Source: an uncultured Bacilli bacterium (lineage in GTDB: Bacteria > Bacillota_I > Bacilli_A > RF39 > UBA660). From it: DNA of 64,000 nucleotides. Of this stretch, positions 1 through 8,126 are shown piece after piece. Position numbers and translations under genes: made by a program. Every line of letters begins with the position of its first letter. The first letter of the stretch is position 1. The stretch spans positions 62,001-126,000 of the forward strand of contig CAKOLK010000002.1 in the NCBI GenBank assembly GCA_934096275.1. The letters are read 5' to 3'. The notes under the pieces are model-generated. The model made no database searches. It saw only the letters and a program-made list of their open reading frames with translations, and had not been told where the DNA came from.

Positions 1-2
1 TT

Positions 3-641
3 TCTAAAATTATTTCTTCAACTTTGTTTGTAATACTTTTATTTATAATGGTTTTTTTGCTTGTGTATGTTATCAGAGTAAAAATTCTTGCAAATAATAA
101 TGATTTGGGCGAAGTAAAATTGAATTTTTATACAATACTTTCTCCGAGTATGTATCCGACGATAAAACCTGGTGATATTATTGTTACATATAAAGAAGAT
201 GCTTATTATAAAGGCGATATTATTACTTTTGTTTCTTCATCAAATATTAGTAGTGGAAAGACTATTACGCATAGAATATATTCCGAACCTATTGAAATGA
301 ATGGCAAGATGCAATATACTACGAAAGGTGATAATAATCCTACTCCAGATAGTGCTCCTGCTAATGAGGATAATGTCTTAGGCAAGGTTTTATTTAAAAT
401 ACCAAAGGCTGGTTATATACAGCAATTTTTATTATCGAAAATTGGTTGGGTCTCTGTTATTTTACTTCCTTGTATTGGGGTAGTTATATATGATATTTTA
501 AAAATATTTAGGATTGCTGGGAAAAAAACAAAGTCGGCGATTAAAAAAAATGCTAGAGTAGATGTTGCACGTGGTGAACTTATTAAAACATTAAATGAAG
601 AACAATATGATAAAAATAAAAAAAATGATGAGGAGAAATGA
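3..641 (+). CDS. SipW-like signal peptidase I (5' end outside window)
   Basis: Membrane signal peptidase of the S26B (SipW/ER) type, which cleaves signal peptides on the outer membrane face. The frame is open to the left edge, so the true start probably lies upstream; the first internal start is a TTG at 24. Numbering from that codon, there is an N-terminal membrane segment (about 2-18), the serine-nucleophile motif SPSMYP (Ser42), a histidine in THRI (His83) where classical SipS-type enzymes have lysine, and the TKGDNNPTPDS box (100-110). A second membrane segment spans about 140-160, followed by a basic tail. The Ser/His pair is the reason for the SipW assignment. It overlaps the next gene by an ATGA and is probably co-transcribed with two small membrane proteins. 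In Bacillus SipW matures TasA-type matrix proteins; the substrate here is not visible. Confidence 0.85.
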   Translation, partial: SKIISSTLFVILLFIMVFLLVYVIRVKILANNNDLGEVKLNFYTILSPSMYPTIKPGDIIVTYKEDAYYKGDIITFVSSSNISSGKTITHRIYSEPIEMNGKMQYTTKGDNNPTPDSAPANEDNVLGKVLFKIPKAGYIQQFLLSKIGWVSVILLPCIGVVIYDILKIFRIAGKKTKSAIKKNARVDVARGELIKTLNEEQYDKNKKNDEEK

Positions 642-643
642 TT

Positions 644-1333
644 ATGATGAAAGAATTTTTTAAGCTTTTTGGAAATATTATGATGATGTTAGGAATTATG
701 ATGGCTTCATTTTTGCTATTAATTAATTTATATCACTATAGGGATTTAACTCATACTTATAATATTGATATTGATGAGAATGTTTCATATAAAAATATTA
801 AAAATAATATTGGTAAATCTGAAAAATTATTGTCTATTGACATGGGTAAGGTAAATGCCGAAAACTATGATTCTGCTAAGGCTGTTAAAGTTTCTATTAA
901 TAAGTGTATTACCACTTTTAAAGATTCGGATTTATATAATAAATCAGGTATATATAATTTTAAGTATTATGATACTTATTTGAACATGAATTATTTATAT
1001 ACTAAGATTAACTCTGATTGTAATAGTTTGCTAAAATATAATATTAAGCCTTATATTGAATCTAATGCTAATATTAAATCTAGTTATGATAATATGATGG
1101 TTAATTATGATAAAATCTTTGATGTTGTTATAAGTAACTCTAATTATATGGAGAAAAAATCATTAAATACTAATTCTTATTTCTTTACTAGTGAAATGAA
1201 TAGATTTTCTATTTTTGATGATTTAAGAAGTGATACAGAGTTTACATTAAGAAATTATGATATAGTTTCATCACTTATTTTAGATTTGTCTACTTGGTAT
1301 TCTAATACTTTTGGAGGTGGTTCAAATGAGTAA
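644..1333 (+). CDS. Hypothetical single-pass membrane protein
   Basis: I do not recognise the family. The protein (about 229 aa) has one N-terminal membrane segment (roughly residues 7-27), then an extracytoplasmic part rich in Asn, Tyr, Ser and Lys with no cysteine pattern or repeat beyond two isolated cysteines. Several in-frame ATGs exist at 638, 644 and 647. AGGAG at 631-635 sits at proper distance from 644, so that start is preferred; 638 would be only 2 bases from the AGGAG. It lies directly behind the SipW-like peptidase and overlaps the next membrane protein, suggesting one operon whose product may be a surface or secretion assembly. Function unknown. Confidence 0.6.
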   Translation: MMKEFFKLFGNIMMMLGIMMASFLLLINLYHYRDLTHTYNIDIDENVSYKNIKNNIGKSEKLLSIDMGKVNAENYDSAKAVKVSINKCITTFKDSDLYNKSGIYNFKYYDTYLNMNYLYTKINSDCNSLLKYNIKPYIESNANIKSSYDNMMVNYDKIFDVVISNSNYMEKKSLNTNSYFFTSEMNRFSIFDDLRSDTEFTLRNYDIVSSLILDLSTWYSNTFGGGSNE

Positions 1334-1796
1334 TATTTTTTCGAAAATTTTCTTTTTCTTAAGATATGTCCTAATTATTATAGCATTCTTATTAATTTTT
1401 TGGGGCATTATGTTTACTTATCAAAGGCTTGAAAAACCATTATCTGAATCTATTAATGTAATACTTCCATTTGTTTTGGTTTTTATAGTTTTTATAGCTA
1501 ATTTATTTGTTGCTAAAAAAGCATGTAGCGAAAATTTATTATTTAATTTTGGTTCATTTTTAATTCTGATAGTAATTATATTAATTGGTTTGAGAGCTAA
1601 ATTTGATACAAATATGTTAATTTATTATAAGTATAATATTTCATATAATTCCGCTTATTTGGCTGATAATCTTGCGATGATTGAATCAATGTTGTATATT
1701 ATTTTTGGCTCAAATATTTTACTTATTATTGGAGAATTATTTAATAAAAAAGTTAAGAAACAAGATGCAAAAGATAAACCTAATAAATCTAAGTAA
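1326..1796 (+). CDS. Hypothetical multi-pass membrane protein
   Basis: Unrecognised integral membrane protein of 156 aa with four probable hydrophobic helices and a short lysine-rich cytoplasmic tail. The frame is open further upstream, but the GGAGG at 1313-1317 and the ATG at 1326 (MSNIFSKIF) mark the start; the gene overlaps the end of its upstream neighbour by 8 bases. It is the last gene of the signal-peptidase operon and is followed by a strong hairpin terminator. The repeated membrane character of this three-gene set suggests a membrane complex, but nothing in the sequence gives a specific role. Confidence 0.55.
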   Translation: MSNIFSKIFFFLRYVLIIIAFLLIFWGIMFTYQRLEKPLSESINVILPFVLVFIVFIANLFVAKKACSENLLFNFGSFLILIVIILIGLRAKFDTNMLIYYKYNISYNSAYLADNLAMIESMLYIIFGSNILLIIGELFNKKVKKQDAKDKPNKSK

Positions 1797-1857
1797 TATA
1801 TTTTGTAATATTTGGAACAAGTTAGTGCAATTTTACTTTCTTACTTTTTGGTACTAT

Positions 1858-1908
1858 AAAAGTGTAATAGTTAATTACTAAAATGTGATTGAATATTACA
1901 CTTTTTTT
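1858..1908 (+). terminator. Rho-independent terminator of the signal peptidase operon
   Basis: A perfect 12-bp stem (AAAAGTGTAATA at 1858-1869 with TATTACACTTTT at 1894-1905) with a 24-base loop, running into a T tract. It can act in both directions. Confidence 0.75.
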
Positions 1909-2118
1909 ATTATGATTGAAATGATTGGATAATGTGGTACTTTTAGAGATAAAGTTCTTGACATAAAGGGTGTTATTAAATTTTTATATAATATATTCGT
2001 TTAAGCAAGTTAAAATTGAAACAATTCTTGGGTAAAGAACCAAAATGAGGATATGTATGGGAATTGTAATTAATCATAATATAAAGAATAGAAAATCAAA
2101 GGGAAAGAGAAAATGGAG

Positions 2119-2513
2119 TATGGAGTTGGAATTGTTATTCCAAAAAAAGTCCAATAACAATATTATCACTTGAGTGACAGGTAATTGAAGATCCTTTTGA
2201 AATAAGCCATGATATTATGGACTAGAACTATTGTAAAAAAATGTAAGATATTCCAAATGAAGATTTAAAAATTATAATGAAAGTAACAGAAACCTATCAT
2301 TTATCAATACTAGGTTATTTACTTAATGAAGGATATTTTGTTCTTGCAGAAAATACTTTAAGGATTAAAAAATATCTTGATAGAGGTTTAAGAAAATTCA
2401 AAACAGATAAAAAGGATTCACTAAAATTAGCAAAATATGTCTGTGATAATTGGTGTAAGTTGAATAAAGTAAGGGAAAATGATAAAACTTATCTGAAAAT
2501 AGAACTGAGTTGA
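2119..2513 (+). pseudogene. Decayed IS110-family transposase fragment
   Basis: Remnant of the N-terminal DEDD-type (RuvC-like) part of an IS110 transposase. The longest intact piece (2277-2513, 78 codons) contains TETYHLSILGYLLNEGYF and LRKFKTDKKDSLKLAKY, closely resembling the IS110 pattern ATGHYH...LLxxxGYxV...RKxKTDKxDA. Upstream, in the same frame, DPFEISHD and IPNEDLKIIM match the preceding part of that family but are separated by stop codons, and VGIVIPKK around 2125 in another frame resembles the VGIDVxK start. Frameshifts and stops make it non-functional, and the C-terminal half is absent. It fills the gap between the signal peptidase operon and rsmA. Confidence 0.7.
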
Positions 2514-2610
2514 GGTAATTTGTGTAGTAAAAATACCCTTGTTAGAAAGTAATGCGTTTTTTCTTTTGTTTTTTTTAGAAAAGTGTTATTATTTATATGG
2601 AGGTACTTTT

Positions 2611-3426
2611 ATGTTGAAAGACTTTAATTTTAAAAAAAAATATGGACAAAATTTTTTAGTTGATAAAAACATTGTTAATAAGATAATAAATAATGTGGAA
2701 TCATTAACTGATTCTTTGGTTATAGAAATAGGCTGTGGTGATGGAAAGTTAACTAATGAGTTATGTAAAAAATTTAATTATGTTCTTGGATATGAAATTG
2801 ATTTAGATGTAAAGGATAGACTTATTGCAAATCTTAGCACTTTTAGTAATTATAAGATTATTTTTGATGATTTTTTAAACAGAAATTTAGTTGATGATAT
2901 TAGCGATTTGTCTTATTCTAATATATGTGTTATAGCTAATTTACCTTATTATGTTACCACTGCGATTATAGAGAAATTAATTTTATCTGGTATTAATTTT
3001 GAATTTATGAATTTTATGGTTCAAAATGAGGTTGCTGATAGATTTGTTGCTAATGTTGGTACTAAAGAATATAATTCTTTGACTGTTTTTTTAAGTTATA
3101 AATATGATGTTAAAAAGTTATTTGTTGTTAATAGAAAATGCTTTTATCCTGTTCCTAATGTTGATAGTGCTATAGTTTGTTTTAAGAAAAAGGAAAATAA
3201 ATGTAATGTTTTAAATGAGGATCTATTTTTTAGATTGATAAGAGATTCATTTAAGTTCAAACGAAAAACTTTGAAGAATAATCTCTCTATGTATAATCTT
3301 GAAATTGTTTCTGATGTTTTGAAAAAATATAACTTTGATTTAAGTGTTAGGGCTGAACAACTTAGTATAGAAATTTTTTGTGATATTGCTAATACTTTGA
3401 ATATGGAGGTTTCTAATGAAGAATAA
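2611..3426 (+). CDS. rsmA: 16S rRNA dimethyladenosine transferase RsmA (KsgA)
   Basis: S-adenosylmethionine-dependent enzyme that dimethylates the two adjacent adenines near the 3' end of 16S rRNA during 30S maturation. At 271 aa it has normal family length. Visible motifs are KKYGQNFLVD (9-18), the SAM-binding IEIGCGDGKL (38-47) and the catalytic NLPYY (110-114). An open frame extends upstream to 2539, but GGAGGT at 2599-2604 and the MLKDFNFKKKYGQNFL start fix 2611. As in Bacillus it precedes yabG and veg, though here a sortase gene intervenes and overlaps its 3' end by 11 bases. Confidence 0.95.
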   Translation: MLKDFNFKKKYGQNFLVDKNIVNKIINNVESLTDSLVIEIGCGDGKLTNELCKKFNYVLGYEIDLDVKDRLIANLSTFSNYKIIFDDFLNRNLVDDISDLSYSNICVIANLPYYVTTAIIEKLILSGINFEFMNFMVQNEVADRFVANVGTKEYNSLTVFLSYKYDVKKLFVVNRKCFYPVPNVDSAIVCFKKKENKCNVLNEDLFFRLIRDSFKFKRKTLKNNLSMYNLEIVSDVLKKYNFDLSVRAEQLSIEIFCDIANTLNMEVSNEE

Positions 3427-4264
3427 TATTAATAGAAGTTGTGTAAAAAAAATAAGGACTAAAACAATATTGTTTAGTGCTTTGTTTGTTGTTTTTGCTA
3501 TTGGCCTTATTATTAGTTTGCTTGAAATATTTTTTTGGAATAATGATAACAATAATATTTTAAAGCTTTCTGATGACATAAGCAGAAACACTGAGGTTAA
3601 GATGGTTGATGATAATAAAAATACTGAGGTTATTGAAGATAAAACTATAAAAAATGATAAGAATAATAGTTATTGGCAATTTATTAAAATGCCTTTGATT
3701 GATGTTGATATTAATGGTCTAATAAAGCAAAACAGTGATACTGTTGGTTGGATTAATGTTAACAATACTAATATTAATTATCCATTTGTGCAAACAAAAG
3801 ATAATAAATATTATTTGACACATGCTTTTGATAAAAGTTGGAATGATGCTGGATGGGTATTTTTAGATTATAGAAATAGTAAAGATTTTTCTAGTAAAAA
3901 TAATATTATTTATGGACATTCTAGATTAGATAAGACTATGTTTGGTTCTTTACATAATGTTCTTACTAGTAATTGGTATAATAATAAGAATAATCATGTA
4001 ATTAGATTATCTACTCAAACTGAGAATACAATGTGGCAAATTTTTTCTGTTTATAAAGTTCCCATGGAAACTTACTATCTAACTACTGATTTTACTAGTT
4101 CTTCTGAGTATTCTGATTTTTTAAAAACTATTAAAGATAGAAGTGTTCATAGCTTTGGTGTTAGTGTTAGTTCTAGTGATAAAATTCTTACACTTAGTAC
4201 TTGTTCTAATAATAATAAACGTGTTGTTGTGCATGCTAAGTTAATTAAAAGAAGTTATAAATAA
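3416..4264 (+). CDS. Class B sortase
   Basis: Membrane-anchored cysteine transpeptidase that joins surface proteins to the cell wall. One N-terminal membrane segment (about 18-42) is followed by a low-complexity linker and a sortase B-like domain: GWINVNNTNINYPFVQ, GWVFLDYRNS, IIYGHSRLDKTMFG with His168, LSTCS with Cys263 and Arg269 in NKRVVVHAK. All three catalytic residues are therefore present. The start has GGAGG just upstream and overlaps the end of rsmA, so it is probably translated with it. Its substrate is not adjacent; the wall-anchored adhesin at about 10.3 kb has its own sortase. Position between rsmA and yabG is unusual compared with Bacillus. Confidence 0.88.
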   Translation: MKNNINRSCVKKIRTKTILFSALFVVFAIGLIISLLEIFFWNNDNNNILKLSDDISRNTEVKMVDDNKNTEVIEDKTIKNDKNNSYWQFIKMPLIDVDINGLIKQNSDTVGWINVNNTNINYPFVQTKDNKYYLTHAFDKSWNDAGWVFLDYRNSKDFSSKNNIIYGHSRLDKTMFGSLHNVLTSNWYNNKNNHVIRLSTQTENTMWQIFSVYKVPMETYYLTTDFTSSSEYSDFLKTIKDRSVHSFGVSVSSSDKILTLSTCSNNNKRVVVHAKLIKRSYK

Positions 4265-4316
4265 TTTGTAGTTATTTTATTGAATGTTTAGCATATAATT
4301 TTTTGGAGATGATTAT

Positions 4317-5111
4317 ATGCTTTTTAATATTGGTGATTTAGTTACTAGAAAATCACATAATAATGATACTGTGTTTAAGATTGTTAGTATATCTGATGAT
4401 GTAGTTATTTTAAAGGGACTTAACATAAGATTAATGGCTGATGCTAATGTTTCAGATTTAGTTCATTGTGAAAATTGTGAAAATGATTTGATTTTAGATG
4501 ATGATAAATTAACTGACAGGATGATTTCTTTTTCTGATTTAGATAGAGATGAGTATTTTTATTTGCCTGGTAAAATTTTACATATTGATGCCGATGATGA
4601 TTATTTGAAACGATGTATGAATCTTTATAAGAAACTTAATATATTATCGTATGGTGCTGTTGTGGATGAAAGAGATATGCCTAATCAGATACTTGAACAT
4701 TTAAATGAAACTAATCCTGATATACTTGTTATTACTGGACATGATGCATATTATGATAAGGAAAATACTGATATTTTAAATAATTCTAATTATAAAAACA
4801 GTATTAGTTTTATTAAGACTGTTATGAATGCTAGAAAGTATGAAAACGATCATGAAAAACTTATTATAATAGCGGGTGCTTGTCAATCTAATTATGAAGA
4901 ATTGATTAAAGCAGGAGCTAATTTTGCTAGTAGTCCAAAAAGAATAAATATACATGCACTCGATCCTGCGATTATTGCAAGTAGTGTGAGTTTATCAAAT
5001 AGAAATAAACCTATAGATTTGTTAGATATTCTGCAAAAGACTAAATATGGCACAGATGGTATTGGTGGTATTATAACAAATGGTACTATGTATGTGGGGT
5101 ATCCTAGATGA
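4317..5111 (+). CDS. yabG: Sporulation-specific protease YabG
   Basis: Peptidase family U57; in Bacillus and Clostridioides YabG is made in the mother cell and trims spore coat or cortex proteins. The 264-aa protein keeps the family blocks GDLVTRKSHNND (6-17), LPGKILHIDAD (83-92), VITGHD (138-143), AGACQSNYEE (186-195), GANFASSPKRI (200-210) and a C-terminal GIGGI. The start is preceded by GGAGATGA. It sits in the conserved order rsmA-(sortase)-yabG-veg-spoVG and overlaps veg by 4 bases. Its presence is one of the stronger signs that this lineage makes, or once made, endospores. Confidence 0.9.
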   Translation: MLFNIGDLVTRKSHNNDTVFKIVSISDDVVILKGLNIRLMADANVSDLVHCENCENDLILDDDKLTDRMISFSDLDRDEYFYLPGKILHIDADDDYLKRCMNLYKKLNILSYGAVVDERDMPNQILEHLNETNPDILVITGHDAYYDKENTDILNNSNYKNSISFIKTVMNARKYENDHEKLIIIAGACQSNYEELIKAGANFASSPKRINIHALDPAIIASSVSLSNRNKPIDLLDILQKTKYGTDGIGGIITNGTMYVGYPR

Positions 5112-5326
5112 CGATTGAAAAGATTAGAAATAATATTACTTCTTGTGTTGGCAAAAAGTATTTATTTAAAGTGAATGGTGCTAGAAATCAGACAGAAAAG
5201 TTTTATGGTGTTGTAACGGGTGTTTATAAGTTTGTTTTTTTAATAAAGTGTTCTAATGGTATAACAAAATCTTTTTCTTATTCTGATGTTTTGATTGGTA
5301 ATATAGAGTTTGTTAATGTTTCTTAA
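5108..5326 (+). CDS. veg: Veg-family protein
   Basis: Small protein (72 aa) of the Veg family (DUF1021), a short beta-rich protein linked in B. subtilis to biofilm formation and abundant in vegetative cells. It has the family outline: an N-terminal helix (EKIRNNITSCVGK), then FKVNGARNQTEKFYGVVTGVY and a C-terminal SFSYSDVLIGNIEF strand. Start overlaps the yabG stop (ATGA). Gene order yabG-veg-spoVG supports the call, since sequence similarity is modest. Confidence 0.75.
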   Translation: MTIEKIRNNITSCVGKKYLFKVNGARNQTEKFYGVVTGVYKFVFLIKCSNGITKSFSYSDVLIGNIEFVNVS

Positions 5327-5353
5327 TTTTAAAAGTTTTTATTATGTTTATTG

Positions 5354-5381
5354 TTTACAGTATTTGGTAAAATATTATAAA
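5354..5381 (+). promoter_or_regulatory. Candidate promoter of spoVG
   Basis: TTTACA (5354-5359) and TATAAA (5376-5381) with 16-base spacing, about 75 bases before the spoVG start. Confidence 0.45.
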
Positions 5382-5456
5382 TAATATTGATTTTTTATTT
5401 TCTATCATATACAATAATATTAGGAGCGGTTTGCTTCAAAAAGGAGGAACTAAAAG

Positions 5457-5714
5457 ATGAAAATTACATCAGTAAATGTACGTAAAGTTGAAAAAGAAGG
5501 ATCTCGTATGAAAGGAATTGCATCAGTTTTAATTGATGATTGTTTTGCAATTCATGATATCCGTATAATTGAAGGAGATAATGGTTTATTTATAGCAATG
5601 CCTAGTAGAAAGACTTCAACTGGTGGATATCGTGATATAGCACATCCAATTAACCCTGAAACTCGTGCATTATTTGAAGAAGCTATTTTAGAAGCGTATA
5701 AGACTGCTGAATAA
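5457..5714 (+). CDS. spoVG: RNA-binding regulator SpoVG
   Basis: Conserved small RNA/DNA-binding protein (85 aa) that affects septation and sporulation in Bacillus and virulence regulation in other Firmicutes. The sequence is typical: [12 protein letters not shown] at the start, [18 protein letters not shown] in the middle, and the FIAMPSRKT block with [16 protein letters not shown] near the end. A very strong AAGGAGGA precedes the ATG. It has its own candidate promoter and a terminator right behind it, so it is probably monocistronic and well expressed. Confidence 0.95.
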   Translation: MKITSVNVRKVEKEGSRMKGIASVLIDDCFAIHDIRIIEGDNGLFIAMPSRKTSTGGYRDIAHPINPETRALFEEAILEAYKTAE

Positions 5715-5725
5715 TATAGTATCTT

Positions 5726-5749
5726 ACACACCATTGGTGTGTTTTTTTT
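5726..5749 (+). terminator. Rho-independent terminator of spoVG
   Basis: ACACACC (5726-5732), loop ATT, GGTGTGT (5736-5742), then a run of Ts. Confidence 0.85.
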
Positions 5750-5793
5750 CATATTTATTTTTTGTTATCATATTATTTATTGGGAGGAATAGT

Positions 5794-6075
5794 ATGAAAG
5801 ATAATATAAGTTATAGTCATAGTATTAATATTAATGAAAGAAATGGTATTTATATTACTGGAGTTTTGAAGATTGATAGTTTCGATGATGAAGAATTTTT
5901 GCTTGAAACTAATATGGGATATTTAGCTATTAAGGGAGAAAATCTTGAACTTATAAGATTAGATACTAAGGATGGGGTAGTTTCTATAAAAGGATTAATT
6001 ATTAGTATGAGTTATATTGAAGATTTGAAAAAATCAAATAAACAGTCTTCGTTTTTTGAAAAGGTTTTTAAATGA
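5794..6075 (+). CDS. yabP: Sporulation protein YabP
   Basis: Small sporulation protein (93 aa) found only in endospore-forming lineages; related to YqfC and needed for efficient sporulation. Seen here: GIYITGVLKIDSFDDEEFLL, GYLAIKGENLELIRLD and a C-terminal SSFFEKVFK, the normal YabP pattern. An open frame extends upstream to 5734, but GGGAGGAA at 5782-5789 sets the ATG at 5794. It overlaps yabQ by 4 bases; yabP-yabQ-divIC is the order in Bacillus. Confidence 0.88.
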   Translation: MKDNISYSHSININERNGIYITGVLKIDSFDDEEFLLETNMGYLAIKGENLELIRLDTKDGVVSIKGLIISMSYIEDLKKSNKQSSFFEKVFK

Positions 6076-6350
6076 GTTTAAAAATTCAGATTTATACTTT
6101 TCTTTTTCTTTTGCTTTATAGTTTTTTCTTTTGCTTGTTATTTTTGATTTTAAGGAAACAATTGATTCATTATAGAATTTTTTTTAGGCTTTTATATAAT
6201 TTAATTTTTATGTTGTTATATACTTTTGTATTTATTTTTTTAATTATAAAAATAAATGCTGGAATTTTAAGTATTTACTATGTTTTTTTTATTTTTGGTG
6301 GAATAATTATTTCGTATTTTATTATTAGACACTCAAAGTGTAAACTTTAG
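6072..6350 (+). CDS. yabQ: YabQ-like spore cortex membrane protein
   Basis: Integral membrane protein of 92 aa with three hydrophobic helices. In Bacillus YabQ is a mother-cell membrane protein needed for spore cortex formation. The sequence itself is weakly diagnostic (a NAG-I-Y stretch after the second helix resembles YabQ), and the call rests mostly on position: directly behind yabP with an ATGA overlap and before the divIC homologue. It is shorter than Bacillus YabQ. Confidence 0.65.
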   Translation: MSLKIQIYTFLFLLLYSFFFCLLFLILRKQLIHYRIFFRLLYNLIFMLLYTFVFIFLIIKINAGILSIYYVFFIFGGIIISYFIIRHSKCKL

Positions 6351-6359
6351 TGTTTTTTT
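6329..6359 (+). terminator. Terminator of yabP-yabQ
   Basis: ACACT, one bulged C, AAAG, loop TGTAAA, CTTTAGTGT and seven Ts. The hairpin overlaps the yabQ stop codon. Confidence 0.7.
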
Positions 6360-6426
6360 GTCTAACTTATTGAATATTTTCTTGTCTTTTGCTATTATTT
6401 ATGGTAGAAGGTAGGTGACTAGAATA

Positions 6427-6723
6427 ATGGCAAAAAAAAGAAGAAAAGTTAAAACTAATTTTAAACGTGCTTTTTTAATTACTGTTTTTTGCTTAGTCAC
6501 TAATTTCTTTGTTATTACTTATATTGGTGGAACATTTAAGAATGTTATTGAGTTAAAAAAGGAACAACAAGAACTTTCTGGAACTTTAGTGGATCTTAAG
6601 GAAAAGGAAGAAACTTTGAAAGCAGAGGTTAATAAATTACAAGATCCTGATTACATTGCTAAATATGCTAGAGAAAAGTTTATGTATTCAGGTGATGGAG
6701 AATATATTATTAGAATTAAATAA
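6427..6723 (+). CDS. divIC: Septum formation initiator (DivIC/FtsB family)
   Basis: Bitopic division protein (98 aa) that works with FtsL and DivIB/FtsQ at the septum. A basic N-terminus (KKRRKVKTNFKRAF) is followed by one membrane segment (about 18-36), a coiled coil (about 43-78, ELKKEQQELSGTL onward) and the family ending with DPDYIAKYAREKFMY. The GTG at 6415 is possible, but AGGTGA at 6413-6418 fits the ATG at 6427 better. Position yabQ-divIC-tilS-ftsH matches Bacillus, except that spoIIE and hpt, found between divIC and ftsH there, are absent. Confidence 0.85.
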   Translation: MAKKRRKVKTNFKRAFLITVFCLVTNFFVITYIGGTFKNVIELKKEQQELSGTLVDLKEKEETLKAEVNKLQDPDYIAKYAREKFMYSGDGEYIIRIK

Positions 6724-6743
6724 TAACTTTGTTATTATTTTTT
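6718..6743 (+). terminator. Terminator behind divIC
   Basis: Perfect 10-bp stem AAATAATAAC / GTTATTATTT with loop TTT, then Ts; overlaps the divIC stop. Confidence 0.75.
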
Positions 6744-6790
6744 CGTTGAATTTTTATATATATAAATGTATTATAGTATGTGGTGATTTT

Positions 6791-8110
6791 ATGAATGAAG
6801 TTTTTTTATATTTAGATAATCTATTAAAAAGTGATGATATTGTAGTTATTGGTTGTTCTGGTGGACCTGATTCTATGGCCCTTCTTAATATATTAATGAA
6901 ATATAGGGATAGGATTGGTATTTCTATAATTTGTTGTCATGTCAATCATAATGTTAGGGAGGAAAGTTATGATGAGATGAAGTGGTTAGAGAGTTATTGC
7001 GCTTCTAATGATATAGTTTTTGAAGGAATGACTATTGAAAATTATGGAGAGGATAATTTTGAAAATGAAGCTAGAAATATTAGGTATAATTTTTTTGAAG
7101 AAGTTGTAAAGAAATATACTGCTAATTATTTAATGACTGCTCATCATGGTGATGATTTGATAGAAACTGTTTTGATGAAGATTGTTAGAGGTTCTAATTT
7201 GTCTGGTTATAGTGGTTTTAAAATGGATGTTGATAAGGGATTTTATCGAATTGTTCGTCCACTTGTTTATGCTACTAAAGATGAACTTGTTTCTTATGAT
7301 AATGAAAACAATATAGATTATGTAATTGATAAAACTAATTTTATGGATATACACACTCGAAATAGATATAGAAGAGTAGTGTTACCATTTCTTAAGAATG
7401 AAGATAAGAATGTTCATAGAAAGTTTTTGAAATATAGTAATACTTTAATAATGTATGATAATTATATTAATGAGCAAATTAAAGATATGATTGATAGTGT
7501 TTATAGTAATCATATTTTAGATGTTGATGCTTTTAAAGCTGTAGAAGATATTTTTAAAGCTAAAATTATTTATTTAATGCTTGAAGACTTTTATCAAGAT
7601 GATATGATTCTTATAAATGATGTTCATGTTGATTTGGTTATTAGTCTTATTAATTCTAATAAGTCTAATGGATTTGTTAATCTTCCTAATAATGTTAAAG
7701 TTATTAAGAAATATGATAAATTGTATATTGATTTTGAAACTAAGCAAATAGATAATTATGAGATTGAACTTGGTGATAGTGTTTTACTGCCTAATAATAA
7801 GACTATAGAAAGGGTATCATTTTTAGATAAGAATGATAATTGTTGTTGCAGATTAAATAGCGAGGATATAGTTTTACCTATTATTGTGAGAACTAGAAGA
7901 TCTGGTGATAAAATGTATGTTAAGAATATGAGTGGTTCAAAAAAAGTAAAGGATATTTTCATTGATTCTAAGGTTCCAATTTCTGAACGTGATAGCTGGC
8001 CTATTGTGGTTGATTCTAATGATAATGTATTATGGATACCTGGTATTAAAAAATCTAAGTTTGATATTCCAAAAAATAAAAAGTGTGATATAATATTATG
8101 GTATAAATGA
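6791..8110 (+). CDS. tilS: tRNA(Ile)-lysidine synthase TilS
   Basis: Essential ATP-dependent enzyme that converts C34 of the CAU-anticodon tRNA-Ile to lysidine so that it reads AUA. The 439-aa protein has the N-type PP-loop VIGCSGGPDSMALL (SGGPDS at 23-28), followed by CHVNHNVR, AHHGDD and RPLV blocks, and a C-terminal TilS domain with RTRRSGDKM and VKDIFID. An open frame extends to 6656, inside divIC, but GGTGATTTT before the ATG at 6791 and the N-terminal alignment support this start. It is followed closely by ftsH. Confidence 0.93.
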   Translation: MNEVFLYLDNLLKSDDIVVIGCSGGPDSMALLNILMKYRDRIGISIICCHVNHNVREESYDEMKWLESYCASNDIVFEGMTIENYGEDNFENEARNIRYNFFEEVVKKYTANYLMTAHHGDDLIETVLMKIVRGSNLSGYSGFKMDVDKGFYRIVRPLVYATKDELVSYDNENNIDYVIDKTNFMDIHTRNRYRRVVLPFLKNEDKNVHRKFLKYSNTLIMYDNYINEQIKDMIDSVYSNHILDVDAFKAVEDIFKAKIIYLMLEDFYQDDMILINDVHVDLVISLINSNKSNGFVNLPNNVKVIKKYDKLYIDFETKQIDNYEIELGDSVLLPNNKTIERVSFLDKNDNCCCRLNSEDIVLPIIVRTRRSGDKMYVKNMSGSKKVKDIFIDSKVPISERDSWPIVVDSNDNVLWIPGIKKSKFDIPKNKKCDIILWYK

Positions 8111-8126
8111 AAAGGAGGAAATTTTT

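Noticed and set aside
1958..1992. TTGACA and TATAAT before the IS110 relic
   Set aside because: The spacing is 23 bases, too long for a normal sigma-A promoter, and the gene behind is dead.
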